A stretch of 64,000 bases of DNA, taken from NCBI GenBank assembly GCA_022510425.1, contig JAFLTO010000015.1, positions 1-64,000 of the forward strand, read 5' to 3'. This DNA comes from Muribaculaceae bacterium (GTDB lineage Bacteria > Bacteroidota > Bacteroidia > Bacteroidales > Muribaculaceae). The notes below the pieces were generated by a model. It was not told the origin of the DNA, did not search any database, and saw only the letters and a program-made list of their open reading frames with translations. This document shows, in pieces, positions 36,701 through 46,500 of the stretch (the first letter of the stretch is position 1; each line of letters begins with the position of its first letter). The translations under genes and the position numbers were made by a program.

Positions 36701-39700
36701 ATGAAACTATTTTCAACATATAAAAGAACAGCTGCATTTTTTGCTGCTATCCTGACTACAACAGTCCTGTCTATCCCGGCTTTCAGTGCCGTCGGAGATA
36801 CATTAAGCGACAGTTACTTTCAATATGAAGTAACTGATGAAGAAAATTTAACCTGTAAACTCACAGGTCTTCTTAATACTACAGTTACCGGCACCTTAAC
36901 AATTCCATCCTTAGTTTATGACAATTCAAATATCAAGCAATATAAAGTGACTTGTATTGCAAGCAGAGCTTTTGATGGAACCATTATGGGATCTGCCACA
37001 ATAAAAATCGGAGATAATGTGGAAATAATAGAAAGCTATGCATTCAACGGTGTTAAGGCTTTTACAGGTCTCCTAAAAATACCCAATTCTGTAAAAATTA
37101 TAGGAGAATACGCCTTTTATAGTTGTACAGGTTTTGAATCTATAGAATTAGGTGAAAATGTAGAATCTATAGGAAATTATGCTTTCTTTGAATGTTCCGG
37201 ACTTAAGGGTTCACTTATCATTCCTGACAAAGTTAAGACAATTGGGGAAAAAGCTTTCTATCAACTTAATTTTGATGGTAATCTTACTCTTGGGAAAAGT
37301 TTGGAGAACATAGGAGAATCTGCATTTGCCCAAACGAAATTTAAGGGAAATCTTATACTGCCATCAAATTTACAAACCATGGGTACAGATGCTTTCTTTA
37401 GTTGTAATGGTTTTACCGGTTCCTTGGTAATACCTGATGAAATAAAGACAATAGAGGAGGGTGTGTTTGCTAAGTGTTCGGGGTTTAATGGTACGCTTAC
37501 ACTTGGTGAAGGTTTAACACAAATAAAGGCAGGTGCTTTTTATTATTGCTGGTTTACCGGCGATTTGATAATCCCTAAAAACATAAAATCAATTGAAGGC
37601 GAAGCTTTTTACAATGGAAAATATAATAATCTTATTTTACAGAGTAATACAACCTTAGGCGGAGTTTCTACAGGAAGATTTAACAAAAATAAAGTTTTTG
37701 ATAGCATTGATTTTAAATCAATAACTTGTCTGAGTGAACTGCCTCCCTCTGCCGGGGGAGCTGAATTTTCTAATCATATTTACGAGTATGCAGATTTATA
37801 TGTGCCGAAAAACGCTTTTTCAAGATATAGCCAGCATAGTGAATGGAAAAAATTCAGTTTTTTTCACTTTATTGTGCCAGTGTCTTCAGTAACAGTAAAT
37901 TCATCAAAAAATAGTTACAAAGTAGGGGAAACCATAACTTTAACCACTACAGTATCTCCATCGGACGCAACAAAACCACTCGATACGTCTTGGACTTTTT
38001 CAAACAGCATTGTATATCCTAAAGAAAATAATGAAAGCTTTATTGCATGTAATAAAGGTACAGTTGAAATTACTGCTAAAGTAACTAATGAAGTTACCAT
38101 AGGAGGTGTGGAAGGAACAACGACAATAAATATTCAGCCAAGTTATATTGAAGCCGATAAAACTTTCTCAGCCATCAAAGCAGGTCAAACAGCAACTGTT
38201 AAGTTAAATGTGGACGAAAATCTCGATGACACTTTCTCTTATTCCGGTTTTGGATTCAAAATTACATTGCCTACAGGAGTAAAGGTGAAAAGTGTTACAA
38301 CTTCTGAATCTCTTTCTAATTTTACAACCCTATCATCTACAGATAAGGATGGTAACTATATAGTGAATTCTTATGCTTCTGATGCGGTACCCTCTTCAAT
38401 TAAGGAGGCATTCCTAACCCTCACTTTGGAAGCTGAAAAATCGGTTAAAGCCAATAACTTGGCTTCCCTTAAAATTTCAGAAGTGATATTTACTTCTCCG
38501 GAAGCAATGGATATTAATTTCGATGATTCGGAGGAATATACTTTCGAAATTATAAACACTCCTATTACAGATGAAGATATCACTGTAAATAGTTCTGATA
38601 GGGAAGACAACGACAATCTCCCCGACAATGATGAAACAAAACGTGATTTCAATGAGATTTATGTCAATGAGAAAATCACTTATACGGCAGAGGTAGCTGA
38701 AACAGTGACAATAAAGGAACTTAAATGGCAACTCATAGACGACACCGATATTGTTTCAATAAAAGATAATGGAGACAACTCTGTCGACGTAACCGGTCAA
38801 AAATTAGGCACTGCCAAATTGAAGGCGGTATCCGAGGCTTATCCTGAATTCAGTTATGAACTCACGGTTAATGTAATCCCGATGCCGGTAACTGTTCACA
38901 TAAAGGTTCTGGAAAACACCGATCTCAAGAATCTGAATGTGGATGATGAAGTTGAGCTGATATACACCCTTACGCCGGATAATGAATTGTTGACCGGCAA
39001 AATCAACCTCGCCTGGAGGGCAACTTCTGCTACAAATAGCATATCGGTTGAAAATGGAAAGATAACAGCCAAGGCCCTTGGCGATGCCAGTGTCATTCTC
39101 ACAGCTTCTTACGTAAATACATACGCAGCCGACAAATATAAAACCGTACCGAATGATCAGGTAGAAGTAAAAGTAGTACCGGTACCTGCAGACGAAGTTA
39201 CGGTTACTGTAGCTCCTTCTGTGACTGGTAAAGATGCTGAAGTTGTCGTGGGTGAAAGTTTAGAACTTTCCGTAGCTATTTCACCGGATGAAACTTACAC
39301 GGGTCCGGTTGATATCTCATGGAGCTCAGCCGATAATGAAGTGCTCTCCGTAAACGCCGGTGCTGACGGAAAAACTTGCACCGTAACTGCAAAAAAATAC
39401 ACCGAAAATAAGGTGAAAGTAACCGCTACAATCACTTATGATACTGACAAGGTTGTAACCGGTGAAATCGAGGTCACAATTCTTCCAAAGGCAGCAGAAT
39501 CAGTTAATATAACTGCAGAATTTTTAAAGAGTTGTACACATACCGATCATATAAAAGTAGGTGAAGAACTGCAGTTCATAGCCGAGGTACTTCCTGAAAT
39601 CACAACTTTCAAAGATGTGGAATGGAAAGTGGAAGACCCTGAATATGCTTCAATTACCCCTGATGGTATTTTGACAGCCATCAAGGCCGGGACAACCAAT

Positions 39701-40597
39701 GTGGTTGCAACTGTGAAGAATACTTCAGTAACTAAGAAATTTGCCCTCTTTATAACTGAAGGTATCCAAGGCGATGCCAATGACAATGGCAGCGTAAATA
39801 TCGCAGACGTAGTGGCTATCCGTAATGAGGTACTTAAAAACGAAGAATCGGAAAATGCCAACTTCTGCCATGCAAATGCTGATATCGACGGCGCCAACGG
39901 GATTGAAGTGTTAGATCAGGCAGCTGTACTCAACTATGTATTGACCGGTAGCTTTAACGCTACTTCTGAAAACACACGCGCCGCAAATGTAATCACAGGG
40001 TGCCTCACTGCTGATAATTTCGATTCTCAAAAGGGAAAGACCGACATCAGCGTTGCACTTGACAATCCTTCAGATTTCATCATACTCCAGGCCGATATCA
40101 TGATTCCTGCAGGTATGTGTGTGGAAGAAATTAAAACCGGCAAGCAAGCTGACGCCCACAATCTTTTCTACAACTATATCGAAGAGAACATTCTTAGGAT
40201 TGTGCTTGATTCACCTTACAATCAGAACTTCAGCAACAGCAATGGATCTTTGTTCTCTCTCTCGGTTTCGATGGATCAAAATTGCGGTGACCTGCAAATA
40301 AGCAATATTGTGGCTGCCGATAGAAATATCAACCGTCGTGAACTTACTTTCAGAGGTGGCCATGACGATGGTTCTACTTCAGTAAGTATGGAAACTGAAG
40401 ACGGATTTAAAGTCATGACAGTACAAGGTGGTATAACCATACTTAACGGTCAAGGTAAAAATATCTCTATTTATTCTATTGACGGAAAACTGATAAAATC
40501 GCTCAATCCGGTTAAAGACAGAGAAACTCTCTATCTTGCTCCCGGCGTTTATGCAGTGATAAAGGATAATCAGTCTGTCAAAGTAAACGTGAAATAA
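36701..40597 (+). CDS. Secreted BspA-like LRR / Ig / cohesin-like / dockerin-like protein with T9SS C-terminal domain
   Basis: A 1298-aa exported protein. Order: signal peptide (AFFAAILTTTVLSIPAFSA); BspA-type leucine-rich repeats, about 60-340, each with IP..VK.IGE.AF-like units; Ig-like segment (about 390-480); cohesin-like beta-sandwich (about 485-640, AGQTATVKLNVDENL.., FGFKITLPTGVKV); three or four BIG2-type Ig domains; a dockerin-like pair of calcium loops (about 1021-1085: GDANDNGSVNIADV and ADIDGANGIEVLD); another cohesin-like domain (about 1105-1220, VALDNPSDFIILQADIMIP); and a type-A T9SS C-terminal domain ending KVNVK. It is probably attached to the surface through T9SS. Role likely adhesion or scaffolding; ligands unknown. 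Confidence 0.85.
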   Translation: MKLFSTYKRTAAFFAAILTTTVLSIPAFSAVGDTLSDSYFQYEVTDEENLTCKLTGLLNTTVTGTLTIPSLVYDNSNIKQYKVTCIASRAFDGTIMGSATIKIGDNVEIIESYAFNGVKAFTGLLKIPNSVKIIGEYAFYSCTGFESIELGENVESIGNYAFFECSGLKGSLIIPDKVKTIGEKAFYQLNFDGNLTLGKSLENIGESAFAQTKFKGNLILPSNLQTMGTDAFFSCNGFTGSLVIPDEIKTIEEGVFAKCSGFNGTLTLGEGLTQIKAGAFYYCWFTGDLIIPKNIKSIEGEAFYNGKYNNLILQSNTTLGGVSTGRFNKNKVFDSIDFKSITCLSELPPSAGGAEFSNHIYEYADLYVPKNAFSRYSQHSEWKKFSFFHFIVPVSSVTVNSSKNSYKVGETITLTTTVSPSDATKPLDTSWTFSNSIVYPKENNESFIACNKGTVEITAKVTNEVTIGGVEGTTTINIQPSYIEADKTFSAIKAGQTATVKLNVDENLDDTFSYSGFGFKITLPTGVKVKSVTTSESLSNFTTLSSTDKDGNYIVNSYASDAVPSSIKEAFLTLTLEAEKSVKANNLASLKISEVIFTSPEAMDINFDDSEEYTFEIINTPITDEDITVNSSDREDNDNLPDNDETKRDFNEIYVNEKITYTAEVAETVTIKELKWQLIDDTDIVSIKDNGDNSVDVTGQKLGTAKLKAVSEAYPEFSYELTVNVIPMPVTVHIKVLENTDLKNLNVDDEVELIYTLTPDNELLTGKINLAWRATSATNSISVENGKITAKALGDASVILTASYVNTYAADKYKTVPNDQVEVKVVPVPADEVTVTVAPSVTGKDAEVVVGESLELSVAISPDETYTGPVDISWSSADNEVLSVNAGADGKTCTVTAKKYTENKVKVTATITYDTDKVVTGEIEVTILPKAAESVNITAEFLKSCTHTDHIKVGEELQFIAEVLPEITTFKDVEWKVEDPEYASITPDGILTAIKAGTTNVVATVKNTSVTKKFALFITEGIQGDANDNGSVNIADVVAIRNEVLKNEESENANFCHANADIDGANGIEVLDQAAVLNYVLTGSFNATSENTRAANVITGCLTADNFDSQKGKTDISVALDNPSDFIILQADIMIPAGMCVEEIKTGKQADAHNLFYNYIEENILRIVLDSPYNQNFSNSNGSLFSLSVSMDQNCGDLQISNIVAADRNINRRELTFRGGHDDGSTSVSMETEDGFKVMTVQGGITILNGQGKNISIYSIDGKLIKSLNPVKDRETLYLAPGVYAVIKDNQSVKVNVK

Positions 40598-40666
40598 AAT
40601 TAAGTCGTAAATTTTCAAAGAGGAAATAAAACGGTAAAAATAAAACTCATAAATATATTTGATTTT

Positions 40667-43459
40667 ATGAAAATCAATAGTCTGATAAGTAAATTTTCAC
40701 TGTTTGGGGCTCTCTTTCTCTCCAACACAGCCTTTATATACGCCCAAGACACGAATGTGCAGAAGCCTGAGTTCTCTGTTGATAATTTCTCAATCACAGC
40801 CGGGAGTTCTGTAAACAATATTGGGGTGAACATCAGTTTGCCACAGAATACACAATCTATCACTTATAGCGGTTTTCAGTTTGATATAACTCTCCCGGAA
40901 GGAATCACTTTGGACAATATATCGGCCAATTCCAATCTTTCAGGCATTACACTACGGAGTGCAAAACTAAACACCGGCAACACATGGAGAGTGGCAGCAT
41001 TGAATTACGAAGCCAATACCACGTATACCGTGACCCAAGAGGTTGTATATCTCAATCTGTCAGCCGATAAAACTGTTGCAGCAACCACCGATGCGAAAAT
41101 ATCCTTCACCGATGCATTGTTGGTTGCTCAGGATGCTACAGATATTGATTGCTCCAATTCCTCCTCTAATTTCACAATAGTGAACGTCCCGATCACAGGC
41201 ATAGAGATTGTTCCCGGCAATTCTTCAGCCGGCTCCTCCTCTCATGCCAACAATCAAATATACATTGACGAAGAAATTGAATATACCGTAAAAATTACTC
41301 CTTCCAATGCTACAATAACTGATCTGGAATGGACACTCACCCAGACTGATGATTTCGTTTCTTCTTCAGATATCACCAATGGTAAGAAACTTACAGGCTT
41401 GAAATTCGGCGAAGCTACCTTGACAGCAAAGTCATCTATATATAATGTCACAGGGGAATTTAAGGTGAATGTAGTGCCAATGCCTATTGAAAAGGTAACT
41501 GTTACTGCCGGGAATGTATCATTGGAACCGGAGGGCACCACAACTCTTACGGCTGTAGTGACACCAGCCGAGAAATACACCGGACCGGTCTCTATAACAT
41601 GGTCGGCAGATAATTCAGGTCATGTTTCCGTGAATCCGACCACAGGTGTTGTGACCGCTGTATCTGTCGGCAAGGCTGTGGTGACCGTTACTGCAACTTA
41701 CGATAACGGTAAAACCGCTACCGGAACTATTGAAATCACGGTTATTCCTATTTCTTCCGATAAGGTTACGGTAAAGGTTTCATCCTCTGATGGCGATGCC
41801 TCAAGCGACGGCTCTATTTCTATTGTACCAGGTAAATCTAAACAGCTGAACAGCTATATCTCACACGATACCAAATATACCGGGGAAATTACCACAACTT
41901 GGACTTCCTCAAATTCGAGTGTATTATCTGTTGATAATGCCGGATTAATAACTGCTAACAAATATGACAACCAAACCGTGACTGTGACTTCTACCGTGAA
42001 GTATGGAAATTATACTGTAACCGGCAGTATCAAAGTTAATATCACGCAGGTACCCATTGAATCTGTGACCGCCTCCGCTCAAAAGACAGAAATCAATATA
42101 GGGGAAAGCATCAATCTTTCAGCCGCAGCTTCTCCTGCCACTACTCTTACAGGTAATGTTAATTACACCTGGAAGACCGCAAATACCGACTTAATAACTC
42201 TCGGCTCCGATGGCAAAGTGACCGGTAAAGCTCCCGGAACTGCAACTATTACCGTTACAGCAGCCAACAATGTAAGCTCGAAGGAGGGTATAATACAAAT
42301 AAAAGTGCTTGCCACACCGGCAGAGTCTATTGAAATACAAACGCTATCTCTGGAAAGATATGCTAACAAAGATATTATCAAACTCGGTGAAACTTTAAAC
42401 TTCAAGGCAACCATATATCCGGAAAATGCCACTTACAAAGATGTGGAATGGTCGGTTGACAATCCTTCCATAGCCACCCTAACCTCAACTACCGGCGAAT
42501 ACGACATGATTTTGACTGCTAAAAGCTTAGGAAATGTAGTGGTGACTGCAAAAGTGAAAGCTACTCCAACAATATTAGCTACCTATAATATCTCTGTGGT
42601 AAAAGAGGTTCTCGGTGACGCCAACGACAATGGGATTGTCAATATCTCTGACCCACTGGCTGTAGGTAACGAAATCGTGGCCCTGAAGAATAATACTGTA
42701 TCAAAAAATGCAAAATTCAGTTTCATAAATGCTGACGTGAATATAGATAAAATCATTGATGTAACCGACCAGGCTCTTATCACGGATATGCTCTACGGTC
42801 TCTTTGATCCTTATCAACCCACCACGCGGACCCTCAACAACGATTTAATCTATTTTTCCGACTCTCTTGTTGCAGATGATTTCAAGGTGAATGAAGGAAA
42901 TGTGGAAATCGGGTTTAAACTCGACAACCCTTCCGATTACATCATCCTACAAGCTACAATTCATCTTCCGGAAAATATGAGGTTGTCTGACATTGCGAAA
43001 GGCCCGCAGGCTGCAAATCATGAATTTATTTACAGTATTAATGAAACCAACGACCTTACAATAGTTATCTATGCAATGCCGAACACATCTTTTTCCAACC
43101 TCTCAGGAAATCTGTTCTCTATTGTGGCAGAGGCATCCGATAACACCGGCGATATCTTTGCGGAAGATATAATCGTTGCCGACAATTCCCGCAGAAAGTA
43201 TGTATTGGATTTCAGAGGCGGCCACAATCAAGACACCACAGGCATCTCATCGGTTGAGACAGAATCTTTCTCTGTGATCAGTTCTCACGGCAGTCTGACA
43301 ATTATTAATGCTGCCGATAGGTTAGTAAACATATATTCTGTAAACGGTCAGCTGGTGAAATCTTTAGTGCCGGCGTCACGAAATGAGTCCGTGTATCTTT
43401 CTCCGGGCATTTACATCGTTAATTCAGGCGAGTCAACTTTCAAAGTAATTGTAAAATAA
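40667..43459 (+). CDS. Secreted cohesin-like / Ig / dockerin-like protein with T9SS C-terminal domain
   Basis: A 930-aa exported protein, sister of the preceding one but without LRRs. Signal peptide (FSLFGALFLSNTAFIYAQ); N-terminal cohesin-like domain (about 26-170, SGFQFDITLPEGITL); about five Ig-like BIG2 domains (about 175-640); dockerin-like pair (about 648-712: GDANDNGIVNISD and ADVNIDKIIDVTD, with the 1-3-5-9-12 acidic pattern of F-hand calcium loops); second cohesin-like domain (VEIGFKLDNPSDYIILQATIHLP); C-terminal sorting domain (NIYSVNGQLVKSL..VYLSPGIYIV..KVIVK). Its promoter is not evident, so it may be co-transcribed with the first protein; a strong terminator follows. Confidence 0.85.
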   Translation: MKINSLISKFSLFGALFLSNTAFIYAQDTNVQKPEFSVDNFSITAGSSVNNIGVNISLPQNTQSITYSGFQFDITLPEGITLDNISANSNLSGITLRSAKLNTGNTWRVAALNYEANTTYTVTQEVVYLNLSADKTVAATTDAKISFTDALLVAQDATDIDCSNSSSNFTIVNVPITGIEIVPGNSSAGSSSHANNQIYIDEEIEYTVKITPSNATITDLEWTLTQTDDFVSSSDITNGKKLTGLKFGEATLTAKSSIYNVTGEFKVNVVPMPIEKVTVTAGNVSLEPEGTTTLTAVVTPAEKYTGPVSITWSADNSGHVSVNPTTGVVTAVSVGKAVVTVTATYDNGKTATGTIEITVIPISSDKVTVKVSSSDGDASSDGSISIVPGKSKQLNSYISHDTKYTGEITTTWTSSNSSVLSVDNAGLITANKYDNQTVTVTSTVKYGNYTVTGSIKVNITQVPIESVTASAQKTEINIGESINLSAAASPATTLTGNVNYTWKTANTDLITLGSDGKVTGKAPGTATITVTAANNVSSKEGIIQIKVLATPAESIEIQTLSLERYANKDIIKLGETLNFKATIYPENATYKDVEWSVDNPSIATLTSTTGEYDMILTAKSLGNVVVTAKVKATPTILATYNISVVKEVLGDANDNGIVNISDPLAVGNEIVALKNNTVSKNAKFSFINADVNIDKIIDVTDQALITDMLYGLFDPYQPTTRTLNNDLIYFSDSLVADDFKVNEGNVEIGFKLDNPSDYIILQATIHLPENMRLSDIAKGPQAANHEFIYSINETNDLTIVIYAMPNTSFSNLSGNLFSIVAEASDNTGDIFAEDIIVADNSRRKYVLDFRGGHNQDTTGISSVETESFSVISSHGSLTIINAADRLVNIYSVNGQLVKSLVPASRNESVYLSPGIYIVNSGESTFKVIVK

Positions 43460-43470
43460 AAATTTATAAA

Positions 43471-43513
43471 AAGGGTATGCCATGGCTTTAATGACATATC
43501 CTTGTCTTTTTTT
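43471..43513 (+). terminator. Terminator/attenuator inside the surface-protein locus
   Basis: AAGGGTATG pairs with CATATCCTT (one G-U), then TTTTTTT. It separates the 930-aa and 1519-aa protein genes, only 12 bp before the latter's ATG; partial readthrough would lower expression of the last two genes. Confidence 0.75.
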
Positions 43514-43524
43514 ATAACCAAAAC

Positions 43525-46500
43525 ATGAAACGCTTTTTCCTTAATTTGAAACTGTTGATGGTAATGCTGTTGTTACCGGCAGTTTCCTTAGCGAATGCTC
43601 AAAGTGAGGGTAATTTATCCGTTTCTTTTTCTTCCGGGAACATCTCTATTGATTCCGGGGAGGATCAGGAAATAGGAATAGTGGTTTCCAATCCTTCAGC
43701 CATTAAATTTATAGGTTTTCAGGGTGACCTGGTAATTCCGGTGGGTCTTGAACTCAAATCTCTTTCCTTGGGGAGTGCCCTTCAAGAATCAGGTTTTAGT
43801 CTCCGTCCCATAGTCACCAATCCGGTGACCGGCAACGTGAGATTGACCCTTACTGATTTCAGCCTTGTCGGTTCGGAAATCACTTCGGGAGAAATAATAA
43901 AACTGACCTTGGTAACTACCGCCGGAGTAAATCCCGCGAATGTCACTCTTTCTCTCCGTGACATCCTTTTCACCGCTGAGGATGGAAGTGATATGAACTT
44001 AACGGGCTCACCTGCCACGGACGTGGATATAAAAGTGCCAGCTTCGGGAATTTCTTTGGATGCAAAAGACCTTACTATAGAAATCAGGGAATCAGTGTAC
44101 CTTACAGCAACAGTCACTCCCTCCAATTCTTCTGACACAGATATTATATGGACTTCAGATGCTCCCGGGATTGCATCCGTAGACAACGGTAAAGTGACCG
44201 GTGTGTCTGTCGGTACGGCCAATATAACCGCAACTTGTGGCAATGTGTTTGCCACATGCAAAGTTACGGTAAAATATCCGATGCCTACTTCTATAGCTGT
44301 CTCTTCCGAATCGCTTGCATTAAAAGAGGGTGAGACATCAAATCTGACATATACTCTTACTCCTTCAGATGCCGTCACAACCGTGACATGGACTTCTGCT
44401 GACTCTTCCGTTGCAACAGTCGATAATACCGGCAAGGTGACAGCCATCAAGGAGGGTCAGACTTCGATAACCGTGACCACGGCCGAAGGTCAGACAGCTA
44501 CCTGTACCGTGAAGGTTTCAAAGAATATAGTCATAGTTTCGAACATAACTGTTACTCCTTCTACAGCTCAGGTTAAGGTCGGTGAGACAGCTACTCTGAC
44601 TGCCACAGTCACTCCGGACAACGCAACTGACAAGACTGTGACATGGTCTACTTCCGACGCTTCTGTTGCAACTGTGGTTAATGGTGTGGTTACAGGGGTA
44701 AAGGTCGGGTCTGTGACTATTACAGCAACAGCCTCTAACGGCAAGAGTGCTTCGGCCACCGTGACCGTTACTCCTCCCTCTCCCACCGCGATTTCGGTTT
44801 CTCCGACGACACTCGCTCTCAAGGAGGGTGAGGACGGTCAGCTGACAGCCACACTTACTCCGGCTGATGCTGCCACCACCCTCACATGGACAAGCAGTGA
44901 TCCTTCAATCGCTACTGTGGACAACACCGGCAAGGTTACTGCCCTCAAGGAGGGTCAGGCAGAAATAACGGTTTCAACTGCCGAAGGTCAGACAGCAACT
45001 TGTTCGGTTACTGTTTCAAAGGATATAATCGTAGTTTCGAACATAACTGTTACTCCTTCTACAGCCCAGGTTCAGGTCGGAAAGACTATCACACTCACTG
45101 CAACCGTTTCGCCCGAGAACGCTACAGACAAGTCTGTAACATGGTCAATTTCTGACGCATCAGTGGCAACCGTCAACAACGGAGTAGTGACAGGGGTCAA
45201 GGCCGGCGTGGTTACAATAACTGCAACCGCCTCAAACGGCAAGAGTGCTTCGGCCACCGTGACCATTACTCCTCCCTCTCCTACCGCGATTTCGGTTTCC
45301 CCCACAACCCTCGCTCTCAAGGAGGGTGAGGACGGTCAGCTGACAGCCACACTTACTCCTTCAGATGCTTCCACCACCCTAACCTGGACAAGCAGTGGTC
45401 CTTCAATCGCTACTGTGGACAACACCGGCAAGGTTACTGCCCTCAAGGAGGGTCAGGCAGAAATAACGGTTTCAACTGCCGAAGGACAGACAGCAACTTG
45501 TTCGGTTACTGTTTCAAAGGATATAATCGTTGTTTCGAACATAACTGTTACTCCTTCTACAACTCAGGTGAAGGTCGGTGAAACCGTAACCCTCACTGCT
45601 ACCGTAACTCCGGACAACGCAACTGACAAGACTGTAACATGGTCAACTTCTGACGCATCAGTGGCAACCGTCAACAACGGAGTAGTGACAGGGGTCAAGG
45701 CCGGCGTGGTTACAATAACAGCAACCGCCTCAAACGGCAAGAGTGCTTCGGCAACCGTGACCGTTACTCCTCCCTCTCCCACCGCGATTTCGGTTTCTCC
45801 GACGACACTTGCTCTCAAGGAAGGTGAGACAGGTCAGCTGACAGCCACACTGACTCCGGCTGATGCTGCCACCACACTTACCTGGACAAGCAGCAATCCT
45901 GCAATTGCAACAGTCGATAACATCGGTAAGGTAATAGCCCTCAAGGAGGGTGAAACCTTAATTACCATTGAAACAGACAATGGTTTTTCAGCTACCGTTA
46001 CAGTCAAGGTAAGCAATAATATAGTGGATACTACAGATATAATCCTCAGTGCGGAAGACATATATCTTCTTGCAAAAACCTCCTATAGCCTCATAGCCCA
46101 GATAATACCGGATAATGCTACCAACAGACAAGTGACATGGAGAAGCAACCATGAGGAAATCGCCGAAGTTAATGCCGATGGTGTAGTGACCGGAATTAAA
46201 GAAGGAAAAGCCATAATAACTGCAATATGCGGCACTGCTTCAGCTAATTGCCAGGTAACGGTTTTCAGTCCAATAGAAATAACTGTCGACCCGGCAGAGG
46301 ACACTACCCAAGGAAACGAGGATGATTCTCCTGCTGATAATACAGAAAACGGAGGTGCAATTATCGGCAATGATGTTTACGTAAGGATCGGTCAGACTGC
46401 CTCGATAAACCTTACATTGCCCGATAATCTTTCAACCGTACCCCGGTTAAAATGGTCGCTTGAAGCCGGAGGCGAAAAGCTTGTAGATTTAAATGTCAAT

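Noticed and set aside
44536-46029. Possible CRISPR array because of regular repeats
   Set aside because: Period is 498 bp and fully coding; no short repeat/spacer pattern is seen anywhere in the window.
44536-46061. Minus-strand ORFs of 75-84 aa repeated through the Ig-repeat gene
   Set aside because: They are shadows of the BIG2 repeats in the opposite frame and repeat only because the coding DNA repeats.
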